Made by a program: the position numbers and the translations under genes
From: Formosa sp. L2A11
Lineage (GTDB): Bacteria; Bacteroidota; Bacteroidia; Flavobacteriales; Flavobacteriaceae
Assembly: GCF_009796865.1 (NCBI RefSeq)
Contig: NZ_CP047028.1
Span: 372,001 to 436,000 of the forward strand
Direction of reading: 5' to 3'
DNA length: 64,000 nt
The notes under the pieces: generated by a model
What the model was told of the DNA's origin: nothing
What the model saw: only the letters and a program-made list of their open reading frames with translations
Database searches by the model: none
Shown here: positions 1 through 7,217 of the stretch, in pieces
Layout: every line of letters begins with the position of its first letter
How positions within the stretch are numbered: the first letter of the stretch is position 1

Positions 1-227
1 CGTTACAATGATGTGGTTGCTTACCCGAGTAAATATGCCTCTGTATACGATTTCTGTTCGTCAGTACCGAGTTTTGTAGTTCCGCTTCCTTCAGATAAAA
101 CCTCACGGTTTTCACCCTTGCGACTTACTAATGCTTCAGAACGTTACTCCTGCGCATAAGGGACTTGCACCCTATAGATTAATTATTTACCTTTCGGTAA
201 ATCAAAAGATGCCCATGCTGGGCACAC
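1..227 (-). mobile_element. Group II intron, 5' end (domain I), continues beyond left edge
   Basis: Read on the minus strand, the segment starting at 227 opens with GTGTGCCCAGC, which fits the GUGYG 5' consensus of group II introns. It goes on with the usual domain I landmarks: GGGTGCAAGTCCC (about 167-179), AAGTCGCAAGGGTGAAA (about 115-131) and TCTGAAGGAAGC (about 88-99). The rest of the intron, including any reverse transcriptase, lies left of the window. The 5' splice site abuts the 231-357 repeat element. The GTGTGTGTG run makes the exact boundary uncertain by two bases. Confidence 0.75.
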
Positions 228-230
228 ACA

Positions 231-357
231 CCGTGTATAATTAATTGCTGGGTTCTTCCCTACTTGCGAATATTCCTGCGGAATATTCACGGGTTCGTAA
301 AAGTTTGCTAACTTAGTTGCTGAACCACGCAACTAACCATACACAATCACGTTAGCT
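231..357. repeat. Repeat element copy A with inverted ends, possibly attC-like
   Basis: The left end CCGTGTATAATTAATTGCT and the right part CATACACAATCACGTTAGCT carry the inverted pair GTGTAT (233-238) / ATACAC (339-344). The interior has a smaller palindrome around GAATATTCCTGCGGAATATTC (about 268-288). A second copy with the same ends and nearly the same length lies at 4984-5107. The layout (imperfect palindrome, conserved ends, variable middle, about 125 bp, beside unrelated gene groups) resembles integron attC sites, but no integrase is visible, so the role is inferred. Confidence 0.5.
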
Positions 358-382
358 GTAATTTAAAAGGATACTATTACAA

Positions 383-1399
383 ATGATTAAGAAAGCGATA
401 AAAACAGGTATTTTGTCTTTTGGGATGTCGGGAAAAGTATTTCATTCCCCTTTTCTAAACGAACATAAAAATTTCGAATTACATGCAGTTGTAGAGAGGA
501 CTGAAAAGAAGGCACATCTTATTTATCCTAATATAAAGAGTTACAATTCGATTGGGGAGCTTTTAGCAGATCCGGATATTGAACTAGTAATAGTTAATAC
601 TCCCAATGCCACTCATTTTGATTTTGCATTAAAAGCAATTAAAGCGGAAAAGCACGTCTTAATGGAAAAACCTTTCACAGTAAACTCTTCAGAAGCAAGA
701 CAACTATTTAAAGAAGCTAAGAAATTTAATTGTTGTATTCTTCCCTATCAAAACAGACGTTACGATAGTGACTTTCTTTCTGTTAAAAGTGTACTGGACT
801 CTGGAAAATTAGGAAAATTAGTGGAGTTTCATCTTCGGTATGATAGATATAAATATACTATTGGAACTAAAGCTTCGAAGGAAACACCCGTTCCTGGCAG
901 TGGTTTAGCCTACGATTTAGGCCCACACTTGTTAGATGCAGTAATTTCTGTTTTTGGAAAACCACTAGAATGGAGAAAAAACCTGGGTCATTTTCGTCCA
1001 AAGACTCAGGTAGATGATTATGCTCACTTTCATTTGTTGTACCCCGAAGGGCTTCAGGTATTTATTACAATGAGCATGTTAGTTGCCGAATCACAACCAG
1101 CATTTATTCTTCACGGCACAAAAGGCTCTTATGTCAAACAACGTGCGGATGTTCAAGAACAACAACTATTGGAAGGCACAACTCCTTCGAGTTCTCTATA
1201 CGGCATAGAAGAGCCAAGTAAACATGGTGTTTTTACTTCATTATCTAATGATGGATTAAAAATCCATGAAAAAATAATATCTCCAAAATCTTCCTACATG
1301 CGTGTATTTGATGATGTTTATAACACAATTAGAGAAGAAAAACCCTATACAGTAACAGAAAAAGAAATCATACAACAATTAGAAATTTTAGAAGGATAA
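383..1399 (+). CDS. Gfo/Idh/MocA family oxidoreductase
   Basis: The 338-residue product is a NAD(P)-dependent sugar or cyclitol dehydrogenase of the usual family length. The N-terminal Rossmann segment GILSFGMSGKVFH (about 9-21) resembles the scyllo-inositol dehydrogenase (IolW/YvaA) branch, and MEKPFTV (about 94-100) is the family's EKP motif. The C-terminal half fits the substrate-binding dimerisation domain. The substrate cannot be read from the sequence. The gene is complete at both ends: it begins 26 bp after repeat copy A, and its stop codon lies about 12 bp from the 3' end of an oppositely oriented group II intron remnant, so it is framed by two intron pieces. Confidence 0.88.
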   Translation: MIKKAIKTGILSFGMSGKVFHSPFLNEHKNFELHAVVERTEKKAHLIYPNIKSYNSIGELLADPDIELVIVNTPNATHFDFALKAIKAEKHVLMEKPFTVNSSEARQLFKEAKKFNCCILPYQNRRYDSDFLSVKSVLDSGKLGKLVEFHLRYDRYKYTIGTKASKETPVPGSGLAYDLGPHLLDAVISVFGKPLEWRKNLGHFRPKTQVDDYAHFHLLYPEGLQVFITMSMLVAESQPAFILHGTKGSYVKQRADVQEQQLLEGTTPSSSLYGIEEPSKHGVFTSLSNDGLKIHEKIISPKSSYMRVFDDVYNTIREEKPYTVTEKEIIQQLEILEG

Positions 1400-1410
1400 A
1401 AAAACAGCTA

Positions 1411-1452
1411 GTCGAGTAGGAAGAGGGGAATTTCACCCCTAAACCTCTCACA
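1411..1452 (-). ncRNA. Group II intron domain VI and 3' end
   Basis: Immediately 3' of domain V on the minus strand is a short hairpin region (AGGGGTGAAATTCCCCT) ending in CTACTCGAC, the position and form of domain VI and the intron 3' end. The last base could lie between 1408 and 1411. The 3' exon is the terminator side of the oxidoreductase gene. Confidence 0.65.
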
Positions 1453-1486
1453 GAACCGTACGTGAACCTCTCGATTCATACGGCTC
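1453..1486 (-). ncRNA. Group II intron domain V (catalytic hairpin)
   Basis: On the minus strand this 34-nt segment starts GAGCCGTATG and ends CACGTACGGTTC, with a GAGA tetraloop. This is the exact length and form of group II intron domain V, including the AGC catalytic triad near its 5' side. It is well preserved although the upstream reverse transcriptase is broken. Confidence 0.88.
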
Positions 1487-1517
1487 TTGTTATACTGTCG
1501 ATAAAGTCTAAATAAAT

Positions 1518-2098
1518 TTAGACCAGTTTGTATATCAATTCCCAATGGTAAAACAGGTTTGGATATGGCTTTGCAATAGACCTTAGCCATTTTACAGCTT
1601 TGATCTTGCTTCCTTTGAAGCTTTTATACTTGTTCAATATCCATCTAATTATACGATTGTGCAGGTAATAGAATACTGGTTGCAAACTCCTACGACTTAT
1701 CTTTCCGTAATACTAGATCCAATCACGAATTTTTGGGTTCAGAAGATTTGCTAAATCCTGTATCCCGCGTTGAGTTTTGTTATGGAAAGCAAGTTTTCGG
1801 AGTTCTCCCGTGTTTCGAACTTTAGACTTTCTGCCCATTTTACAATCAAACTGAAGGAAACTTCCTCCCCTTTTCAATCTGAACCGCATTGGCTGAAAAC
1901 TGAAACCTAGGAAATCAAACTTTGTAGGGTAGCCTTTGAGTTCTCTGCCATCTTTCTTTCAGTACACTATTTTGGACTTTTCAGGGTGTGCGGTCAGGCC
2001 GCATTCTGTTAGAAGTTTTTTATAGCTGTAAGAGTATGGACAGCTTCCTCATGACTCCTACAATGTACAATCAGGTCATCTTGTATACTTCACTTAAT
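1518..2098 (-). pseudogene. Decayed group II intron reverse transcriptase/maturase (C-terminal half)
   Basis: Reading down from 2098 gives the end of the RT domain (DDLIVHCRSHEEAVHTL, following a degraded YADD), then KKLLTECGLTAHPEKSKIVY, DFLGFSF, and a maturase/X-type tail (IRRW-like and HWELIYKLV) ending at 1518. The frame is broken at least four times: a frameshift near 2015-2022, a TGA at 1959-1961, a frameshift near 1855, and a TAG at 1713-1715. The 5' part is missing, replaced abruptly at 2099 by an IS110-type end. This is a dead remnant whose downstream domains V and VI survive. Confidence 0.85.
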
Positions 2099-2275
2099 TA
2101 GGACACCTTAAAATTCGACAAATTATTATTAAGATCAGATTTTATTAATATACAATGATAAGTTAATTCCTATTTTACCTATAATTGCGTCTAAACACAG
2201 AGTGAGATCATTATCTTTAACCCACGTTTATTTTGCTTAACATATAGATCAGAAGCTATAAGTTTACTAGGATAA
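2099..2275 (-). mobile_element. IS110-type terminal sequence, solo copy
   Basis: This stretch begins TAGGACACCTTAAAATTCG and aligns, at roughly three quarters identity by eye, with 4351-4535, the non-coding end next to a truncated IS110 transposase. No transposase reading frame is attached here. It joins the group II RT remnant directly, which suggests insertion into it followed by deletion. Both copies have the same orientation. Confidence 0.6.
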
Positions 2276-2507
2276 TAGTTAACTTATTTAATTTTCGATT
2301 AAATAAACAGTGGACCTGAATTTAAGGGTTGTATTTGTAATGCCGTCTAGTCGCTTCACGAAAAAATCAGGTATTGGCAAATAAGTACAAAAGAAATTGG
2401 AAGCCTTAACGTTATTTTCAAGGCTTTATAAGGATGCCCTTTTTCCGAAATGAAGCTTTTCTCGCAATCTAATGGAAATGGGAGTTTATCTACTACAACA
2501 TAAACGA
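2276..2507. other. Intergenic remnant DNA with no supported gene
   Basis: This is downstream of the minus-strand gene block. A minus-strand stretch from about 2488 to 2350 stays open for some 48 codons but has no start codon and no recognised motif. It may be a scrap of a displaced gene. Nothing else is visible. Confidence 0.3.
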
Positions 2508-2966
2508 TTAGTTACTAACAGCATTTTTAAGCAGATACTCTGTTACAGTTACCCAATCCGGAAACTTATCTGTTCCAAAATGAATATGTTCTCCTGTAAA
2601 TTTATTTACACCGTTTTTTAATCTATCATCAATCAAATAATCTCCGACATTCAGATTTTTATGATGAGATAGAATCAACCTTTTATAAGCAACTTTTCCA
2701 AGATATTTTTTTACCCAGTTTAATTTGTCTGGACCCGCTGTTTCATTTTCCCATGGTGAAGTCGATAATAAGTAGGTGTCATAATGTTTGGCTAACTCTT
2801 CGTAAGATTTTATAGCATCTTTCATTGGCTCCATAAGACTAAAAATACCTGGAACTTCATCTAAACGACCTTCATATTCGTTTAATTGACTTTCATCAAG
2901 TTTATCTATTCCAGATTTAAAATCAACCAAAACATTATCCATATCTACATATAATACTTTTTTCAT
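2508..2966 (-). CDS. 5'(3')-deoxyribonucleotidase-like protein (NT5C, HAD superfamily)
   Basis: The 152-residue product begins MKKVLYVDMDNVLVDF. Its DxDxV motif (Asp8, Asp10) is the HAD nucleophile and acid/base pair typical of the NT5C family. STSPW (about 68-72) fits HAD motif II and LIDDRLKNG (about 111-119) fits the acidic motif IV. The family removes phosphate from deoxynucleoside monophosphates, usually to balance dNTP pools. It is the last gene of a four-gene minus-strand block, 12 bp after its upstream neighbour. In this mosaic context a defence or nucleotide-salvage role is possible but unproven. Confidence 0.82.
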   Translation of the reverse strand: MKKVLYVDMDNVLVDFKSGIDKLDESQLNEYEGRLDEVPGIFSLMEPMKDAIKSYEELAKHYDTYLLSTSPWENETAGPDKLNWVKKYLGKVAYKRLILSHHKNLNVGDYLIDDRLKNGVNKFTGEHIHFGTDKFPDWVTVTEYLLKNAVSN

Positions 2967-2978
2967 TACTTCTTTATT

Positions 2979-3341
2979 TTATTTAAATAATGATTTCGGC
3001 ACTTTATAACTTGCGGCATACATTAAGTTTTTTTCTTTTGCTCTAAATTCACTAAATGCTTTTTTATACCATTTTGGGTCGTTTCCAGCAGTATTATACT
3101 CTTCGTAAGTTGTAACATCATAATACGCTCCATCTAGCCAAGGTTCAATTCCAAATATAGAAATGTTATTTTCTTCTACCCTATCCAGTAAAATTTCAAA
3201 ATCGGATTCAGAAAAATAATATATGTACTCCACATCAAAGCCGTTATTTAAATTTTTAAGTCCTACATATATATTATTTACTAAATATTCCTGTTCCAAT
3301 AGCGCCTCTTCATCGCTATAATTTTTTGCTTCGGATTCCAT
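2979..3341 (-). CDS. Hypothetical acidic protein, 120 aa
   Basis: I do not recognise this family. The product is soluble and acidic, rich in Tyr, Asp and Glu (a YEEYNTAG segment near the middle), with no signal peptide and no membrane segment. It is six bases downstream of the 105-residue gene and 12 bases upstream of the nucleotidase gene, so cotranscription is likely. Small acidic proteins of this kind are common among immunity proteins and cassette genes, but nothing here proves that role. Confidence 0.55.
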   Translation of the reverse strand: MESEAKNYSDEEALLEQEYLVNNIYVGLKNLNNGFDVEYIYYFSESDFEILLDRVEENNISIFGIEPWLDGAYYDVTTYEEYNTAGNDPKWYKKAFSEFRAKEKNLMYAASYKVPKSLFK

Positions 3342-3347
3342 GTTTTA

Positions 3348-3665
3348 TTATTTAGAATTGTTTTTAAAGAATGACGAAATATTCATTTGATTCTTCAACT
3401 TAGTTTCATTGCTAAACTCCTTAGTTGTTCTAAGAACATGATTCAAAATTAAATTTTCGATATAAACCTCTGATGAATTATCCATAGGTAAACCGCTAGA
3501 ATTAAGATTAGACATGCCTAATTTTTCTCTTTTAAAATTTATTTTAGCAGTATATTCCTCAGACATTGGACTAACGCCATTGCTTCTATCTGCAGCATCT
3601 AATCTACTATCGTACATATAATCGAATTCTTCCGAAAAAATTTCGGCATGTAATTCTATTTTCAA
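3348..3665 (-). CDS. Hypothetical protein, 105 aa
   Basis: I do not recognise this family. The product is soluble with mixed charge and no signal peptide or membrane segment. It looks like two helical parts joined by a Ser/Asn-rich linker (NLNSSGLPMDNSS, about 53-65). It lies 18 bp after the membrane-protein gene and 6 bp before the 120-residue gene, inside the same minus-strand block. The function is unknown. Confidence 0.5.
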   Translation of the reverse strand: MKIELHAEIFSEEFDYMYDSRLDAADRSNGVSPMSEEYTAKINFKREKLGMSNLNSSGLPMDNSSEVYIENLILNHVLRTTKEFSNETKLKNQMNISSFFKNNSK

Positions 3666-3683
3666 TCTATTTATTTAAAAGCC

Positions 3684-4304
3684 TTATTTTGAAGATCTTC
3701 TATTTTTTTTCTCCTCATGTTGTTTTATTATTTTTTTCTTTTTGAGAGCAATAGACTGATCGACATCTAACTCGTTTTTTATTAAATTCATTAAGTCTTC
3801 ATATAATTCATGAAATTTATCTTGATCACCATCCTCTTGATCCCATGAAAATAAATTATCCCAATTTGAGTCCCAATTAGGTAATATTTTGCGTTTTGAG
3901 AGATTCATTTTTATCTTCCCTTTATTATCACCCCCTGTACCTGTATTAAAGCAATAATGAATAAAACTATAATACGTGTCACTTAACCCCTCTGAGTCCT
4001 TAAATATGTATAAATATATATTAAATGATTTATCTAATTTTCTTTTTTTTTGAATGATATCAATTGGAGTCAGCTCCTTCCAATTCCCAAAACAACGATA
4101 ATAACAATACAAGTCATTTAAATCAGGTACAACGAGATCATAAAACTCTAGTCTTTTTTCAATTATTCGTTGACTTGTCCATTTTTTCTTTTCTATTTTA
4201 GATAATCTAAAAGCAATTATACCTCCAATTACGGGAGTTGCAATTAAGATTAAGGTCTTGGCAATATCTAGACTATTCCAAGCGTAATCTGTACTGTATT
4301 CCAT
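3684..4304 (-). CDS. Hypothetical single-pass membrane protein, 206 aa
   Basis: One N-terminal membrane helix (about residues 15-31, TLILIATPVIGGIIAFRL) is followed by a basic patch and a cytoplasmic-looking, Lys- and Trp-rich domain with a highly basic C-terminus (KKKKIIKQHEEKKNRR). It is the first gene of the four-gene block and starts about 45 bp from the IS110-type end at 4350. No family is recognised. The N-terminal anchor plus basic tail resembles many accessory-region membrane proteins but gives no function. Confidence 0.55.
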   Translation of the reverse strand: MEYSTDYAWNSLDIAKTLILIATPVIGGIIAFRLSKIEKKKWTSQRIIEKRLEFYDLVVPDLNDLYCYYRCFGNWKELTPIDIIQKKRKLDKSFNIYLYIFKDSEGLSDTYYSFIHYCFNTGTGGDNKGKIKMNLSKRKILPNWDSNWDNLFSWDQEDGDQDKFHELYEDLMNLIKNELDVDQSIALKKKKIIKQHEEKKNRRSSK

Positions 4305-4349
4305 GTTTGTGTTTTTGCAGACTTTCCCCTAATGATAGGCTTCCCTTTT

Positions 4350-4960
4350 TTAGGACACTTTAAAATTCGACAAATAATTATTATTTAGCCAAGTTTTGAT
4401 TAATAAACTATAATAAATTAATTCCTATTTTACCAATAATTGCATCTTAATACAGATTGAGATCAAAAATGATGTACTAAAATCTTTACCAACGCATATT
4501 TATTTTCTAAAAAACAGATCAGGAGTAAATGGATTTTATACAGAAACTTGTATCCCAGATTCAAGTAAATAATAGGCCAATTGATAGTGGTAGTATCCCG
4601 TAGCTTCCATAACACAATGATTATCTAGACCTAAGAGTTTAATAAACTTTTTAAAGCCTAATATCGAGTTTTTAAATTGGTAATAATTACCATCTGAATC
4701 TGTAACATCAAAAACCAAATGGCTAATGTCTATTCCAAAATATTTAATATCTTTATTCATAAGAAAATGATTTTTGAAAGGACGACTACTCGAGTTTCAA
4801 CGACTTAAAATCGAGGTCTAAAAGCCTCATAGAACTGTACGAAATCTGTGTAGAAAAAGAGAAGGGATTTTCAATGTTGACGAGATCTGTAGTCTCTCCG
4901 TATATAATAACCTTATTCCTCTCTTTTGTTCCTTCTAATTTATAGGTCTTAATTTAGTGT
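4350..4960 (-). mobile_element. IS110-family element, internally deleted
   Basis: The remnant consists of a 5' non-coding region (about 4761-4960), a transposase start (4536-4760) and a 3' non-coding end (4350-4535) beginning TAGGACACTTTAAAATTCG. The middle and C-terminal part of the transposase are gone, so it cannot move alone. The roughly 200-base leader contains several short hairpins (for example the near-palindrome GAGATCTGTAGTCTC). Established IS110 members encode a bridge RNA in such a non-coding end, so a relic of one may lie here. The outer limit near 4960 is uncertain. Confidence 0.65.
4536..4760 (-). pseudogene. IS110-family transposase, N-terminal fragment (74 aa)
   Basis: The fragment YFGIDISHLVFDV (about 7-19) carries the first Asp of the DEDD RuvC-like site, and CVMEATGYYHYQLAYYL (about 49-65) carries the Glu motif of IS110 transposases. 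Full-length members are about 300-400 residues. Here the frame ends right after the second motif and runs straight into the element's 3' non-coding end, so the gene has lost most of its body by internal deletion. Confidence 0.85.
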
Positions 4961-4983
4961 TTTTATTAAAATGCTAACTTAAG

Positions 4984-5107
4984 CCGTGTATAATTAATTG
5001 CTTGGTCATCGCTTATCTGAAAAATCCTATCGGATTTCCCAGCGTAGTTTTGTGCTTTTAATGGTTTGTGCCGAGACACACAACGGCTCATACACATCAA
5101 CGTTGCA
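4984..5107. repeat. Repeat element copy B with inverted ends, possibly attC-like
   Basis: The left end CCGTGTATAATTAATTGCTT matches copy A (231-357), and the right end CATACACATCAACGTTGCAC is related to copy A's. The inverted pair is GTGTAT (4986-4991) / ATACAC (5090-5095). The centre differs from copy A. Both copies have the same orientation and lengths of 124 and 127 bp, and they bracket the left mosaic block. An open frame across it (4966-5151, minus) is incidental. Confidence 0.5.
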
Positions 5108-5226
5108 CCTAATTTCTCACTCAACAACTCAGTAATTGGCGTATTTGCCAATTCATATTAGATTTCCTATATTTGTTTCATAACTTTTAAAGTGACGAGC
5201 AACACGTAAAACACGGCAATTTAATT

Positions 5227-5721
5227 ATGATAAGAGTAACATTTGTAGACGACAATTCTATTGAGGTCGTTGCCTCAAACGGAGAAAAATTCATTTGGAA
5301 AACATTTTTCCCAACTTCTAAACAACGCCAAAAATACTATACTGAAAAGTTACAATATTATTATGAAAAATATATCAAAGAAAATATTGGACATAATACT
5401 GGAATGGGAATGGCATATTGGGTTTGGATAAGAATGAATTATGACGAAGGTTTAGGAATCTATGGTGGCAAGGGAGATCGAGATGATCAAAAAATTTTTC
5501 AAAAAGAACAAAGGGTAAGAATTGGAGAAAAAATACGTGAATTAAGAAAAGAAAAAAATATTGAAGCAAAGAAACTTGCTCAAATAGCTAATATTGATGC
5601 CGCAAACCTTAGTCGAATAGAACAAGGGCGCTATTCTGTTGGTCTAGATGTACTATCGAATATCGCACTAGCACTTGGTGCAAAAATAGAATTGAATATC
5701 GTTGAACATAAAAAATCTTAA
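5227..5721 (+). CDS. XRE-family helix-turn-helix protein with unknown N-terminal domain
   Basis: The product has 164 residues. The C-terminal part (about 98-160) is a Cro/CI-type HTH: IGEKIRELRKEKN, KKLAQIANIDAANLSRIEQG as recognition unit, then VLSNIALALGAKIEL. The first 95 residues, including a YYTEKLQYYYEKYI helix and a GMGMAYWVW segment, match nothing I know. The gene starts 119 bp after repeat copy B, and its stop is 3 bp before the HNH gene, so the two form a unit. It probably regulates that unit, much as HTH genes do in toxin-antitoxin or restriction control loci, but that is inference. Confidence 0.8.
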   Translation: MIRVTFVDDNSIEVVASNGEKFIWKTFFPTSKQRQKYYTEKLQYYYEKYIKENIGHNTGMGMAYWVWIRMNYDEGLGIYGGKGDRDDQKIFQKEQRVRIGEKIRELRKEKNIEAKKLAQIANIDAANLSRIEQGRYSVGLDVLSNIALALGAKIELNIVEHKKS

Positions 5722-5724
5722 ATT

Positions 5725-6747
5725 ATGGTCAATATAGATTCCTTTAACAAACAATGTCAATGCATTTATAAAAGTGAAAAATATTTAGTCAGAGACAATG
5801 GTTCCATTTTCAGATATAGTAAACCAAACAAAAGAAAAAGACCATTAGATGAAACATGGACTTTCGGTAAACCATGGAAACATAAAGGTTACATGAACTT
5901 CTCATCAGAAACAGTTCATAGAATTGTGGCAACTGCTTTTCATGGAAACCAACCTTCTGAAAAGCATATTGTCGACCATATTGACACTAACAAAAAAAAT
6001 AATAGACCTGAAAATTTAAGATGGATTACTAGATTGGAAAACATTTTACTTAATCCGATAACTTTATCAAGAATAATTTTCAAGTACGGAAGTGTTGACA
6101 ATTTCCTTGCAAATCCATCCAAACCAATTGACGGAGAACTTGAACAAAATTTTGAATGGATGAGAACGGTTACAAAAGAAGAATCGGACAACACCAGAAA
6201 GAATTTAGAAAATTGGGCTAAAGAGGGTAAAATCCCAAAAGGAGGTCAATTAGGAGAATGGATATTTAGGCAAGGTATTTATCAAGAACCATCTACTCCA
6301 ACAATCAATTACATAGTATCTAAAACTCCTAATGCAGCACAACGGATAATTTTCTATAATGATAAACCAAACGAATTCCCTTGTACTCCAGAAGTTATTG
6401 ATGCTAATCCCTTAAAAACATACTATGAGAATTTAAAAGAAGGTGAGATTTTTTTTCGAAACCACAATGGTGAATATGTAGTTGTGAACAGTGGATTTTC
6501 TAAAGACAGTCAATCTATTTATATATTAACAAGGGCTGATTATGTTTATAGAGAGAATAAGGATGGAGAACACAATGCTGTTCCAATTTCCAAACTTCAA
6601 GAAAAAGTATCTATTAAGGATTTACCTCATGCACTTACTGAAGTAACTTATGAAGATAATTTATTTGTTCATTCAAAAGTAGAAACAGGTTTCCATCCAA
6701 GGGAAGAGCTAGAACAAATATTTTATGATTATACACAAAGCAAATAA
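5725..6747 (+). CDS. HNH endonuclease domain protein with long C-terminal extension
   Basis: The 340-residue product has an N-terminal part (about 1-110) like phage and homing HNH_3 nucleases. SETVHRIVATAFHG (about 61-74) is followed by KHIVDHIDTNKKNNRPENLRW (about 79-99), which holds the DH..N..N metal-binding nuclease core. The following 230 residues are unfamiliar. They include a Trp-containing helix region (LENWAKEGK, near 160) and a beta-rich tail (GEIFFRNHNGEYVVV, near 246-260). It is cotranscribed with the HTH gene (3 bp gap). It may be a freestanding homing-type nuclease or a defence effector, and the tail argues for more than simple homing. Confidence 0.8.
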   Translation: MVNIDSFNKQCQCIYKSEKYLVRDNGSIFRYSKPNKRKRPLDETWTFGKPWKHKGYMNFSSETVHRIVATAFHGNQPSEKHIVDHIDTNKKNNRPENLRWITRLENILLNPITLSRIIFKYGSVDNFLANPSKPIDGELEQNFEWMRTVTKEESDNTRKNLENWAKEGKIPKGGQLGEWIFRQGIYQEPSTPTINYIVSKTPNAAQRIIFYNDKPNEFPCTPEVIDANPLKTYYENLKEGEIFFRNHNGEYVVVNSGFSKDSQSIYILTRADYVYRENKDGEHNAVPISKLQEKVSIKDLPHALTEVTYEDNLFVHSKVETGFHPREELEQIFYDYTQSK

Positions 6748-7217
6748 TTAAAATATGATTGATGGCTAGAATAATATAAAAACTAGGTACAACAAAGTAC
6801 TGTGGTAAAAAACAAGTAAAAACGCATTAACTTTTCACTTAAGTGGCAGTATCTCATAAACTGTGTAAGTTTTAAAATCTCAGGTTAAAAATTAATCAAC
6901 TCAAATTATCTGTTCATATTGGTCTTGTCAATCTTCTCCTTACGATAAACTATCACAGCTAATAAAATTTAATATGATTTAAGCTCATTCGACCTCAAAT
7001 CATATAAAAAAGAGAAATACCCTACAAATTTGATTAAAAAGTGTTAAAAAGTGACCAATTCGGTTACCTATAAATATAAGCAAGCTTTTATACCCTGTAA
7101 ACACTCAATTTCTCGTTTTTAGGTCGTTCTCTCCGACTCCACAAAAAAAGCCCTAAAACGAATTATTTGTTTTAGAGCTTTTTGTTTTTAATAATTTAGA
7201 AGAAAAAAAACTATAAA
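6748..7217. other. Gene-free stretch between the accessory region and the first PUL
   Basis: No open frame is convincing. The stretch contains the PUL terminator (7145-7186) and, at 7121-7142, a sequence that resembles the 3' end of a tRNA (GTTCTCTCCGACTCCAC) without any tRNA body upstream. Confidence 0.4.
7145..7186 (-). terminator. Rho-independent terminator of the first PUL
   Basis: On the minus strand AAAAAGCTCTAAAAC and GTTTTAGGGCTTTTTTT form a stem of about 15 bp with one G-U pair and a T run. It lies just after the stop of the sugar porter gene. Confidence 0.75.

Noticed and set aside
1408..1590. Open frame of 60 codons on the minus strand
   Set aside because: It reads through group II intron domains V and VI. 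Only the RNA structure is meaningful there, and the true RT tail uses another frame.
4966..5151. Open frame of 61 codons on the minus strand
   Set aside because: It lies across repeat copy B and reflects the repeat sequence; there is no family resemblance or start context.
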